Shown: positions 24,740 through 35,799 of the stretch, piece by piece
Layout: every line of letters begins with the position of its first letter
Position numbering within the stretch: the first letter of the stretch is position 1
NCBI GenBank assembly: GCA_036172665.1
Contig: CM069875.1
Location: 25,265,806-25,329,805 of the forward strand
Length of the DNA: 64,000 bases
DNA from: Prosopocoilus inquinatus
Taxonomy: Eukaryota; Arthropoda; Insecta; Coleoptera; Lucanidae
Reading direction: 5' to 3'
Made by a program: the position numbers and the translations under genes
The notes under the pieces: model-generated
Told to the model about the DNA's origin: nothing
The model's database searches: none
What the model saw: the letters and a program-made list of their open reading frames with translations, nothing else

Positions 24740-25689
24740 CACTGTGACTACGCGAGAACTCCTACCCCCTTTAACTCTTTTATTTTTGCTTTTAGGAAAA
24801 AAAAGGGACTAATTCAAAGTTTCTCTATGTGCCCATAGAAAAACAATTGATGGTCGGATAAACGAGATGTAAACTCAACTTAAGTTTTCTTTTTAAATGG
24901 AACACCCTGTATATTATTACTTTTTTAGATTCTAAATTAAATTCTAATGAGACCACATGTATAATAAAACTAATACTGTAGAATAAATAATATAATATAT
25001 AATAATAATTCCTGCTAATTTATTTATTTTTTTATTTTAGAAAGAAAAAAATAAAAGAAGTTGTACAATTAATTTCAGTACTGCTACAGATATTCACAAA
25101 AAACAATTGAGAGTCGGATACCCAAAAAATAAACGAAGTTTTGGTTTTAAATAAAATAACATTAAATAAAATTTTATCATTAACATATTAAATCGATTTA
25201 GATGTTTTCTAAAACCTAACTTCTAAACTAGAAACGAAAAATATTTCAGAAAAATTGAACTTTAAAAAATAACTGAAAATTTAACATAAAACATATTCAA
25301 AACGTTCTCAATATTTTTTTTATGCAAAGTGTAAATCTTTTTAACATGTTTTGAATCACATCTCTTAGTATAAAAGGATCATTGTTCAAGTTTTCTGTTT
25401 CTAAAATTCAAGAATAAGAAAAATGAAATAGCAATTATTTTATAGACATCTATATTATTTTATTATACATATAGTCTCATTAGAGTTTAATTTAAAATCG
25501 AAGACAGAAATAATATACGGGGTGTTTCATTAAAACAAACTTAAGTTTAGTTTATATCTCATCAATTGTTTTTCTGTGAGCATACAAAGAAACTTTGAAT
25601 TAGTCCCTATAAGTTTTATATTAAACATTTTTTTCCTGAAATCAAAAATAAAGAGTTAAAGGGGGTAGGAATTCTCGCGTAGTCACCTG
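24740..25689. mobile_element. Long-arm foldback element flanked by TA
   Basis: Arms of roughly 340 bp and 315 bp (24740-25080 and 25375-25689) are inverted complements with moderate divergence. The outer ends share TGACTACGCGAGAA and CCTACCCCCTTTAACTC. TA lies outside each (24738-24739, 25690-25691). Inside each arm, 160-180 bp from the end, is an ACACCCTGTATATTATT word (24901; inverted at 25514), so ACAGGGTG-type ends are buried within the arms. No protein is recognised in the centre. Confidence 0.75.
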
Positions 25690-25691
25690 TA

Positions 25692-27774
25692 CATATTTCT
25701 ATTTAAAATTTGCTACATGCGTATAAAGGCATTTGAAGTGTGAGAACATTTATTTAGGTAGAATTATAATACTTTTTAGAAATTTTATTTTTCTAAGCTT
25801 TACGTAAATGAAAATCTTAAATCCTTAGCGTTAACAATTTTACATATTCTGTAATTTGAAAAATCTTCATAAACTTGAAAAGTTTAACTAATGAAGGAAT
25901 GATATAAATGCAAATGTCTCGAAAACTATTCATTTTATATGGACATTATTTAGGCAATCACATGTATTCGGTAAGCACCAACTCATTTTAATTGATATTT
26001 AACAATAGCTGAAGAAATAAATTGATATGTAACTGCAGCAGTTAAAGAAACTCACCAATCAGACGTCAATATGCCATAATAATCAAGTGCAGAGATAATA
26101 TACATTTTTAGAATAATAACAATCAATACGAAATGTTGCCAGAATAGACCTACTTAAATGTCTCACTAGAATTTCATCTAGAATCCAAATATACCGAATA
26201 TTTCATTAAAAAATAAACAGTTTCGGTTATTTGTTTATCGGTAATTTGTTATGCTTCAGGAAATTTCAATTCAATGTCAATTTAAGGATTCCGTAGTACC
26301 ATACGATGCTTACGATCCAGTTTAAAATTGCAGCTTGAAATACGACTTACGGTAGCGGACAATAAAATTTGATTTAATGCGCATTTGCACAAATTTGATA
26401 AATCAGGCTTTTATTGAGATTAAATTTTTGTCGAAACGTAAAAAGCGAGATATGAAAAGTCAAATTAGAATCTAAAATCTAAATATGTAAACCTTTGCTT
26501 AGTAAACATTATAGAAATTATAACATACAGGGTGTTTACGGCACGGTTATCATTCGCTCATTTTCTATGTTCTAAATATAGGATGTTTAAAGAATATCCG
26601 ATATAATACGAGTATAAGATTAAAATAGTGAATCCTTTAAGTAGTTATTGCAACTAATTGTAAGTAAATCGTTCAATTGTATACTATTTTACGTGTATAC
26701 AAGTGAATAAGAAAAGAGAGAAATTTTTATTATTATTAATAATTAAATCGTTCTACTAATAGCACACGTCGCTTATTAAATAAGAACTATTTTCAATCTC
26801 GTCCCGGGATCTGTTTTTATAGAGGTCTTTTCATTATCGAATATTTCAGTATAATTTTAGCACTAATTGGTATTAGATTCGAAAATTTTGAAGCCATCAG
26901 GAAACGTAAATGGCATGACAATTATAAAAAAGCACCTTCGCATTAGCTGCAAAGGATGCAACCTAATTTTTATGTCAAATTTTTTTTTAGTTTAAAATTT
27001 AACTCCAAATTTTGTGGTTTAATAAACGGCACTTCATTCCATTTGTAGACGAATATGATGTCCTAATTTGCTTTATACTTCCTGTATTTTATTATACTAA
27101 CAAGTATGACCGAGTATATTCGTCCAGTAAACAAAATGCATGAGATCTATAAACTCTAGGTGTATAAATAATAACGAAAACACTATATATAATAATAAAG
27201 TTTTGGCCACTCTAACAAATTTGAATTCCTAGAAATTATAAGCGCAGTTTCAAAAAGAATATGGCTGTTTTCCAAAATTCAAATATAAAGTGCCCCACTA
27301 AATTGAAAATTCTCCAAATTAGAATACCTTCTGCGCACAAACAAACATTTCAAGTATAATAAATTGAGCAAGAGCCATGTGAATGAATGAAAGTATGTAA
27401 ATATACTCCAAGAGTCAAGTAGTTTCGTCCGTCATTCTGACGTAAATATGCATCGTTCTGAACACTATTTACGCGTAGATTCAATGAACTTATGAACTTA
27501 TTTGGAATTTATAATAATATATTGATTGCATTTCGATATCCTAAGAAGGACTTGAAATACCTGTTTGAATTCTATGGACTGTGGAACCATAAACTGTTTC
27601 GGGAAATGGTTTTTATACATATGTGTATTGGCGGTTGACTTCTTATGAATTTAAAAAATAATTTAGTATTTAATAATGTTAATAAATATTTCTTATTCGG
27701 AATCATAGCCTTGTGCATTTTGTCCAACTTTATACAACAATTAATTTTCTTTTATTTAAAAATATTTTATAGCA
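25692..27774. other. Intergenic, little recognised
   Basis: AT-rich sequence with no coding signal. TACAGGGTGTTTACGG at 26526 and TATAGGATGTTTAAAG at about 26577 are isolated termini of the ACAGGGTG type without an assignable partner. Confidence 0.4.
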
Positions 27775-27776
27775 TA

Positions 27777-28210
27777 CCGGGTGTCCCAACTCATACTTTC
27801 TCCCCTTACACCTTATTTGTTTATGGACAGAAAAAAACAAAATTTGTCTAGAGTATGTACTGATCACTAAAGAATCTTCCTTGTGTATCGTATATCTTGT
27901 GAATGCAAAATTTTATTTTTAAATAGCTTTCCTTGCAGAGTTAGAGTTGATGTTAACAGGTGAAATATATAGGGATACAATTATAGTTTATTTTCCGTAA
28001 CATTAAAGGTTAAAGTGTTCAAAATTAATTAACATTTGATCCATATTCGTTGTTTGGAAGAGCAGCCTGCCATGAAAACTCCTTGTTCCCTTACCGATGC
28101 CTGATGATGCTGAATGAATATTTAGTTTTAATATTATTGGTATTTGACATATTTTAGTAAAATTCATCAATAAATTAGGGGGTGAAAGTCTTAAAACTTG
28201 GGACACGTTG
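27777..28210. mobile_element. ACAGGGTG-type MITE flanked by TA
   Basis: After TA the left end reads CCGGGTGTCCCAACTCATAC. The right end, before TA, reads TTAAAACTTGGGACACGTTG, an imperfect inverted complement; CTTTCTCCCC and GGGGGTGAAAG extend the match inward. The element is 434 bp and noncoding. Confidence 0.68.
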
Positions 28211-28449
28211 TACAAATTTAATTTTTCGTTATTATTGGTAACATTTATTACCGTTCGATCACAATAAGTAGGAAGAACGCAATCAAGTTAGATTAACGGT
28301 TTATTTAGCAAAATATTTTTATAATGAAAGAAAGAAAATAGGATCTGAAGTTCTGTTATTAACGATGATATGATCAAAGTTAATTTCCGCAATTCGCAGG
28401 TTGTTTTATGTCTCATTACTCATTATTTACATTGTTCCTTCTATCTGCA

Positions 28450-28720
28450 GCCAGATAAGGTAGCCGACGATTTTATCTCAATGATAATAATCAGGCCGAT
28501 AAGATCCAGCAGGTTAATCCCGATTAACTCGAAGGCCATTGTGCTACAAGCCTCTTGAGCTTTACCTTTACGACAATTTTCCATGAAATTGTTAGAACCG
28601 GCTGTTTAGAAAGCCGTTCCGGCCGTAAATGCCGACTTAAATGGAATTTTTAGAACGCCGAGGTGAATTGAATATACACCATGGGAACACCTGCTCGCCT
28701 TGTCGGTCGAAGATTTAGAA
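28450..28720. promoter_or_regulatory. Candidate cis-regulatory island (GATA and K50-homeodomain-like sites)
   Basis: This segment is less AT-rich than its flanks and has no sustained ORF. Within 28450-28530 it carries CCAGATAAGG, TTTTATCTCA and CCGATAAGATC (three GATA-factor-type words) and GTTAATCCCGATTAAC, an inverted pair of TTAATC. An ACACCTGC E-box-like word is at 28687. Clustering suggests an enhancer, but short words occur by chance and I cannot test conservation. Confidence 0.35.
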
Positions 28721-29484
28721 TTCGTGTTTGTTTGCTTCAAATTTTAGCATTTTATCACCTCTTCAAGCATTTTCTTGATGCGATCAGAAAATTCCGGTTG
28801 TATCAAGTTCAGAAATAAAACTTGGTAATTGCTATAATCCGTTTATTAATGCTGTGGTAAGTACTAGTCAAAAGGCTGTAAATTTGGATGACCAATAAAA
28901 TCAAAAGTTGTCATCGATGTATTAATGAAACGCCAATAAAATGTGATAATTTGAAGACAAATGTAAAAATTTTGCAGTGGGTCGTTAATTTTTAATTTGT
29001 GCAAGTCACTGTGATGCTTACTCATTCTTAGTTCACTAGTTTACACTTGACAACTGAAGTTGTTTAAATTTTAAAACAATACCTATACGATGAGTCATTT
29101 TTAATACATCACGAGTTTCTCCAACGATCCTTGATACACAAATTAAGGGCACGCATGCACCATTGTGCGTGTAAGGCCTTAAACTTGTTTTTACACAAAA
29201 AATTATTATGCAAGATCGAGTTTTGTATATGAAGACCCTGTAGACTACGCGCTGAATACAAATTGCTTAAAAATAAAACGTGTTAAAAGCGTTACATCAA
29301 TTAGCGGCTGTGAAACTTCGTGACGCAAACCAAAGGACGGCGACGCATTTTCAATAAATTTGTTTACTCATATAATATTGTCGAGTTGAATTATCACATG
29401 TAACGTTCTTATATATTTTTGACGTCTCAATTACATAAGACAAATTATCGCGCGTTTAAACAATTTACAGTCAAGCTGCCGACG

Positions 29485-29550
29485 TAATCTCAAGTTAAAG
29501 CGAAGATAATCTCAAGTTAAAGCGAACATAATCTCAAGTTAAAGCGAAAA
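29485..29550 (+). repeat. Tandem repeat, 22-bp unit x 3
   Basis: The unit TAATCTCAAGTTAAAGCGAA plus two bases is repeated three times without interruption and almost without change. Flanking sequence is unrelated. No protein reads through it. Confidence 0.9.
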
Positions 29551-30681
29551 TTCCTATTTTTAATTGAGAATTACTTAACAACACGTTAGTGTAACTGGAC
29601 CTGAAAGTTTTGATTTTTAATTTTAAAAGTAGGGATAAGACTGAAGAATAAATTTGCACACAATCTCTCTTTTGCGTTAAATATTTTTGATAAATAACAG
29701 AACAGCACACGCATCAGTTAAAAAATAATCAGTATTATTCTGTGATAATAAAACTTTTATTTACCACATAAATATAATTTTGATTTTGATATTAATATTT
29801 TTTATGACCAATGCAATATTTTTTTGCAAAAGATGTCTTCAAATTCTGCTTATAAACAAACAAATTTTGTCAACTGTACATTTTTTTTAAATTGTGCACG
29901 TTTTCATTAATATATATTAAGTTTTTTTATTGTTAATTCTTTATAAATACATAAAAAATTATTTTTCTTATTTGGATTACTTTGACAACACATTTCTTTT
30001 CTCTTAACAACTTCTTTGTATGTTTATTAATTTATCCTGACGGAGTTATAAAATGCCCAATGAAACGTCGACATTCAATTAAATTTTATCAAATGTCCGT
30101 GCAAAAAGAAGTATATATTTTATAATAAGCTCCATCTGACAAAAAAAAGTGGTTCAACTAACGATAAACAACACAAATTCAATTTAATACACAATTTTTA
30201 GATGATGTTACACATTCATTTAGCAAATTTAAATAACACGCGTATGTAAGTACATAAATGTATAACATGATTAACAACACAACGCGTAATTAACTCTTTT
30301 TCAAAAATTAATATCTCGTATTAGATGCTTATCCTATAATCTGATACATTATTACAATAACACCGTTATAAATCATATTGATCTGATAACATAGAATATT
30401 AAAATAACATTCAAGCACATTTTAATAGAGGATTGAATTTAGTAATATTGTGTTACTATTTTGACGGTGTCTTCGAAAAGTACATTATTTTTTTAAGAAT
30501 TATCTTCTTGCCTGGGTGAATTATAATAAGAATGCTGTTGTCTGAGATATGTACTATTCTTGTCATATGAGTTAAAGCAAGTCTTGCCATTCCAACGATT
30601 TTAATTAAACATTACACAATTATTACTATCTCTTAAGTTATTTTTCAAAACTGACAAGCACATAAATATCAAATATGTATG
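29551..30681. other. Intergenic, no feature recognised
   Basis: Strongly AT-rich. I saw no ORF with a recognisable product and no clear inverted or direct repeat. Confidence 0.5.
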
Positions 30682-30683
30682 TA

Positions 30684-30835
30684 CAACGACGCTCAACTTA
30701 AATGATACCATTTGACTTGACAATTTCGTAGCACTTACACTGAACGTTCTTAAGGGTGTAGTTCGCATGCAGGAGCATCATTTAATATCTTTAATTGTTT
30801 GTGCAGTGCAGTATCATTTAAGTTGAGTGTCGTAG
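30684..30835. mobile_element. TA-flanked 152-bp MITE
   Basis: The left terminus CAACGACGCTCAACTTAAAT continues into GATAC. The right end GTATCATTTAAGTTGAGTGT, then CGTAG, is its inverted complement with two mismatches. TA flanks both sides (30682-30683, 30836-30837). Noncoding. Confidence 0.82.
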
Positions 30836-31801
30836 TACGTATTAATAAAATATAGTGTAGTATACAGGATGTTTCAGTGCAGGATGTAATATGCATTATT
30901 TGAAGTCGATGTTCTAAGAAATACTGCAGAAGTTTAAATCTCTGCCGCCGAGAAACAAGATGAACAATTTAGATTGTTTTATGAATGACTAAACGGCAAA
31001 ATGGTAATAAATACCTATCGTATCATCTCAAGCGACATTTTACGAGGCAAAAATTTTGATTTTTTTGACGATGGTTAAGGCTGGTTAAGGATTTCATTCT
31101 TCTTATCTCCGGTACATTTTAAAAGTACATGTTTCTCCTTTCCATTCCTTTTTCGCAAAATTCATTCGTTTAAAATCTACATATTCTACACCTTCATTAA
31201 AACAGCCTGTGTATTACACATCGCAATGGAGTAACGCCGTACTTGTCAGGTAATCAAATTTTTAATTGGTTGATGTTTCATAATAATTTTATATGTATAC
31301 AAGCACTATTACAAGCAACAAAACTTATGAAGCATGAACGTTTTCTTATTTTATATTGTTGTATACAAGAATCACAAAATCTCAACAATTCAATAAAAAA
31401 TATATAAACTAAAAAAAAATAGAAAACCAAGTATTGGAAAAAATGGCGAACACTGTAATTGAAGCGGTGCTAAACTTATTGTTTTAGTGTCAAAATCAAC
31501 AAAACGTAAATGTGGATATAAAGAATGAAAAGCCCTTAGAGAATGTGATATTACTTTTACTCTCTAGGGAGTATGTATAATATCTGTCACTATTTCATTG
31601 ATCTGTCATTTCATGTTCATTTGCCAACGGAAAAACTTAATTTTAATCATTTCCATGGTTACAAAAAAATTGCAGCGGTAATTTTATTCGTACAATTACA
31701 TCGAATATTGTATATTTTAAGTAAATGAAAATCTTCATTTAATTTGCGTCAAACTGGATTGAAGAATTTGATTCATTAAATAGTTTTCCGAATACGATTT
31801 G

Positions 31802-31925
31802 TAGTCAGTGTTGTGCGGATCATTTTTGCGGTGGTGCTACTCGTGTCAACGGCGCTTTCGAATTTATTCCAGCGCCATTGACATTCGTAGCACCATCACA
31901 AAAATGATCGGCATAACATTGACTA
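31802..31925. mobile_element. Hairpin MITE (54-bp arms)
   Basis: Arms 31802-31855 and 31872-31925 are inverted complements with about ten differences (TAGTCAGTGTTGTGCGGATC against GATCGGCATAACATTGACTA). The arms are richer in G+C than the surroundings. A 16-bp loop separates them. Noncoding and strongly self-complementary as RNA. Confidence 0.75.
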
Positions 31926-32838
31926 CTCATCGTATTACATCTGAAAATTTTCGTGTCGTACAATCTGCTGTTTACTTCCGGTCGTGAATAGAAAACTTCT
32001 TTTGCAATTTGTGAGGGTACATGAGAAAACTGTTTCTATTGCCTACAAACACAAAAGGACTTTATTTCTCATTAAAAACATACGTATACAAGTTTTAAAA
32101 TACTATCTAAATTAAATCAACATGTTCCCTCAAGAAATGGTCAGTATTCATTGTTATCACAACTAATAAATAAAATAAAAATAATAATATATTTTATTTG
32201 AGATAAAGGTAATTTTTTCTTTGTATAGTTAAAATAACACAGAAACATTTCATTCACCTAAATAAAAATAGTATGTATTGTAATTATGAGAGGATATACA
32301 ATGTCAAATGACGCTTTCTGAAATTATAATAAAAACATAATGAAAGAACTTAAAGAAAAAAGATTCAGAAACTGAAATTTCTCTTCAATACATTAATGTA
32401 CTTTTATCTGTCATTACTTTTCTTTTTATATCGTGTTGAATAGTTTCTCAGATACAGCAAAATGACATTTAATTTAAATTTTTGCAATTACTGGCTCTCT
32501 TGCAATTTCAGAGCAAAACGGTAAAGGAAAATATTTTTCAGAATTTTAAAATGCATTTAATATCGTATTCAGAACTTTAAATTTCGCAACCGTTTCTTTT
32601 TTTTAAATTGCGAGTTTGCTATGTCCGAAAAATATGTAGGTATTTGTAGAAAGTAACAATTTCAGAATTTGCAATTTTTACATTTCTTCTTTACAATGAT
32701 TATAAGTACAAGAGAAATCAGACTTTTCTAAGAAGAAAAATTGCAAATTTTGAAGTTGTCAGTTTCTACAAATACCTAAATACTTTTCAGTAGAAAGTTT
32801 TTTTAATCTCAAACCGGACAGAAAAATGAAGGGAAACA

Positions 32839-32880
32839 CACTCAACGTTTCGCTATAGATTTATAGCTTCGTCAGGAGTG
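32839..32880 (-). ncRNA. Hammerhead-ribozyme-like motif of the Penelope-like element (left arm)
   Basis: This is the mirror copy of 34618-34659, identical in sequence and on the minus strand, with CTGACGA at 32875-32869. It would be carried in an RNA read leftwards from the dimer centre. The two motifs are on opposite strands, so they cannot act in tandem on one transcript. Confidence 0.7.
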
Positions 32881-33003
32881 AAAAAAAGTAAATAAACAAG
32901 TTGTCAAGAGAAACAAGTCGTCAAGAGAAACGAAAAGGTAACATGATTTTTAAAACTAAACTACGAGTTGTTCGGAATAAAAGTAACGAGAACTAATTAA
33001 AGC

Positions 33004-33054
<51 letters not shown>

Positions 33055-33082
33055 TATATATATAATTAATTAATTGACAGAT

Positions 33083-33780
33083 CTATATCTTGTTTAAAGA
33101 GTCCAGAAAACTACAAAATATGTCATTTAAATTTTCAAAGTCCGTACGTTTATTAATAGAATTTCCAGACATTTTAATTTTACACATTTCTATGAAACGT
33201 CTTTTAAAAATATTAGATTCACTGTACAAAATATCAGTATTATCAAAATCAAAATTATGATTATTTACTAATGAATGCTCTACAAGCATTGAATGATTTT
33301 GATTATTTTTTTGAATATGATATTTATGTTGGTCTAAACGTTTTTTTAAATTTTGGCTCGTTTCACCTATATAAACAGAATTACAATTTGAACATTTGAT
33401 TTCATAAACCACGTTAGGTTGTTTTAATTTCGGTATTTTGGTTTTTAAATTCGAAAAAATTAAATTTAAATTATTCACAGATTTACTGGCTAAAATTAAA
33501 TTATGTTTTTTGAAAATGTGTTTAAATGTATTGTGTAATGGTTCAATATAAGGCAAGGATATGTATTTATGATTCGAAGTTTGTCTAATGTTTTTAGAGA
33601 CATTTGAATTTTGTAAGTATTTAATACGATTTTTAATTACTGATTCAATAAGATTTATTGGATAAGAATTTTGAATAAGAGTTTTCTTTATTAAATTTAA
33701 GTTATCATAAATGAAAACTTTATCAGAAAGTAAAATAGCTCGATCAGTTAATGAAATAATAGTTGCAATTTTATAATTTT
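33083..33780 (-). CDS. Penelope-like element ORF fragment with GIY-YIG endonuclease (left copy)
   Basis: The minus-strand frame reads the same GIY-YIG domain as the right copy, apparently residue for residue. It stays open upstream to about 33780, adding KIATIISLTDRAILLSDKV, a segment that in Penelope-like ORFs follows the reverse transcriptase. No start codon belonging to the element is present, because the 5' part is truncated. The stop is at 33083. It is a remnant with an intact open frame, which points to recent insertion, gene conversion or duplication. Confidence 0.85.
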
Positions 33781-33783
33781 TAG

Positions 33784-34416
33784 GTGTGTAAATTTAACTT
33801 AAATTTAATAAAGAAAACTCTTATTCAAAATTCTTATCCAATAAATCTTATTGAATCAGTAATTAAAAATCGTATTAAATACTTACAAAATTCAAATGTC
33901 TCTAAAAACATTAGACAAACTTCGAATCATAAATACATATCCTTGCCTTATATTGAACCATTACACAATACATTTAAACACATTTTCAAAAAACATAATT
34001 TAATTTTAGCCAGTAAATCTGTGAATAATTTAAATTTAATTTTTTCGAATTTAAAAACCAAAATACCGAAATTAAAACAACCTAACGTGGTTTATGAAAT
34101 CAAATGTTCAAATTGTAATTCTGTTTATATAGGTGAAACGAGCCAAAATTTAAAAAAACGTTTAGACCAACATAAATATCATATTCAAAAAAATAATCAA
34201 AATCATTCAATGCTTGTAGAGCATTCATTAGTAAATAATCATAATTTTGATTTTGATAATACTGATATTTTGTACAGTGAATCTAATATTTTTAAAAGAC
34301 GTTTCATAGAAATGTGTAAAATTAAAATGTCTGGAAATTCTATTAATAAACGTACGGACTTTGAAAATTTAAATGACATATTTTGTAGTTTTCTGGACTC
34401 TTTAAACAAGATATAG
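33784..34416 (+). CDS. Penelope-like element ORF fragment with GIY-YIG endonuclease (right copy)
   Basis: The frame is 210 codons. The first residues (MCKF) come from the junction; element-derived sequence begins near NLNLIKKTL. The C-terminal half is the Penelope-type GIY-YIG nuclease: VVYEIKCSNC (about residue 102 on), VYIGETSQNLKKRLDQHK with the catalytic-type Arg, a His-rich stretch HSMLVEHSLVNNHNF, and RRFIEMCKIK carrying the candidate metal-binding Glu. CSNC is the Cys pair common before the YIG motif in these elements. In intact elements this nuclease cuts the target for terminal-protein-free priming by the linked reverse transcriptase. Here the reverse transcriptase is missing, so the ORF is a remnant although its frame is open. 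Confidence 0.88.
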   Translation: MCKFNLNLIKKTLIQNSYPINLIESVIKNRIKYLQNSNVSKNIRQTSNHKYISLPYIEPLHNTFKHIFKKHNLILASKSVNNLNLIFSNLKTKIPKLKQPNVVYEIKCSNCNSVYIGETSQNLKKRLDQHKYHIQKNNQNHSMLVEHSLVNNHNFDFDNTDILYSESNIFKRRFIEMCKIKMSGNSINKRTDFENLNDIFCSFLDSLNKI

Positions 34417-34444
34417 ATCTGTCAATTAATTAATTATATATATA

Positions 34445-34494
<50 letters not shown>

Positions 34495-34617
34495 GCTTTA
34501 ATTAGTTCTCGTTACTTTTATTCCGAACAACTCGTAGTTTAGTTTTAAAAATCATGTTACCTTTTCGTTTCTCTTGACGACTTGTTTCTCTTGACAACTT
34601 GTTTATTTACTTTTTTT

Positions 34618-34659
34618 CACTCCTGACGAAGCTATAAATCTATAGCGAAACGTTGAGTG
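34618..34659 (+). ncRNA. Hammerhead-ribozyme-like motif of the Penelope-like element (right arm)
   Basis: The order matches a type I hammerhead: stem I CACTC (34618-34622), core CTGACGA (34623-34629), stem II GCTATA/TATAGC (34631-34636 and 34641-34646, loop AATC), core GAAA (34647-34650), minimal stem III AC/GT, then T before the predicted cleavage and stem I GAGTG (34655-34659). Stem I pairs perfectly over five base pairs. One A (34630) between the core and stem II is extra to the strict consensus. The loopless ACGT stem III is self-complementary, so activity would be expected as a dimer. Penelope-like elements are known to carry such ribozymes. Activity is not shown. Confidence 0.7.
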
Positions 34660-35799
34660 TGTTTCCCTTCATTTTTCTGTCCGGTTTGAGATTAAAAAAA
34701 CTTTCTACTTACTATTTTCATCGGACAAGAACAAACTTCAATTATTAAATACTTTTCGGTCATACCTAACTTGTTAGTGCATTTTTCAGAAGATTTTTGT
34801 CGTTTTAAACGAAAGTAGCCGCGAAATTTAAAGTTCTGGAGATTATATTAAGTGCATTTTAAAATTCTGAATAATATTTTCCTTTACCTCTTTAATCTAA
34901 AATTTACAAGAGAGACAATAATTGCAAATATGCTATTTTGCTACGTCTGAAAACGATTCAACACGGTGTATTTTAAAAATCTAAATTATTTTGTTTCTTT
35001 TTACTTTTTTAAATGCGAAGATATACCGTCCGTACTTTTTTGACTTTGCACCTTTTTCAAGACAAATTGTATTTTATAACCTTTATAATTATATTTTCAG
35101 AACATATTTTAAATGTTTTTAACTTATTTTATAATTTACCCTCATTCTTTTTAATTTTTTTTATTTAGATACTTAAGACAGAAAGCTAGAGTGGAATCGA
35201 ACAGATGCGCACCTACACATTTACAGATCCGTACGCAAATATGACACCTGATAAGATAATGAAGTTATACTCTACCGTTATACACTTTTATTTACAGATA
35301 TAACAACCCTTATTTTCTTAAATTTTTACCCACGCATGTAAAATGAACGAAATTTTCTTTATAAAAATAAGAGAATGAAGTTTCTCTTTGTTATTACCTA
35401 AAATATAATTTCTCCATAACATAATGATCTCCGGATTTGCAAGAAATAAACTACAGTGAAATCTCTGTAAGACGTACACAAATGTGCCTACTGAGAGCTC
35501 AAATGTGCTTCCAATAGTTGTTATTCTGATACCACTTCAATATTTAACGAAAAGTTCATGTTTTAAGTAACATAAAAGCATAATTATTAGAAATAATTTT
35601 ATTCTCTTATTTACAACAAATGTCTAATCTGTTCCTCATAACTAAAATGTGTATAACTGTATACAATTTATTTAATGTTCATGGTATTAAAATTTATCTC
35701 TTTACATTTTTTCGTATTAGAATCTACGTAATTTTAAAATGCACGTCTGACAAAAAAAAATACATTACCGCTAAAGCAAGTACTTGCAAATACATGTAG

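Larger units (their letters stand above)
32789..34709. mobile_element. Penelope-like retroelement, two 5'-truncated copies head to head
   Basis: Left arm 32789-33703 (minus orientation) and right arm 33796-34709 (plus orientation) appear identical except for one base in a homopolymer: T run 33007-33051, A run 34448-34491. Each arm carries, in order, the C-terminal part of a Penelope-like ORF with GIY-YIG endonuclease, a TA repeat, the A tract, a roughly 220-bp noncoding tail and a hammerhead-like motif. The reverse-transcriptase domain is absent from both. The left copy extends about 75 bp further 5' than the right, to about 33779. The spacer is 92 bp. An artefact of assembly is possible. Confidence 0.85.
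32410..34980. mobile_element. Older foldback element, split by the Penelope-like inverted dimer
   Basis: The left flank 32410-32650 and right flank 34735-34980 are diverged inverted complements. Shared words include GTAAAGGAAAATATT, TCAGAATTTTAAAATGCA and AGAACTTTAAATTTCGC, and CGTGTTGAAT lies near the outer edges. The left side has an extra small inverted repeat at 32630-32785. The younger dimer at 32789-34709 occupies the centre. Outer borders and any target duplication are not resolved. Confidence 0.6.

Noticed and set aside
29485..29550. CRISPR array
   Set aside because: Three abutting 22-bp copies without spacers in eukaryotic DNA form a simple tandem repeat.
33007..33051. 45-base T run as a promoter or terminator signal
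   Set aside because: It is the A tract of the Penelope-like element read on the other strand and is mirrored at 34448-34491; no separate function is supported.
35452..35485. CAGTGAAATCTCTGTAAGAC, like a pogo/Tigger end
   Set aside because: A single end without a partner in inverted orientation at a plausible distance; could be chance or a solo relic.
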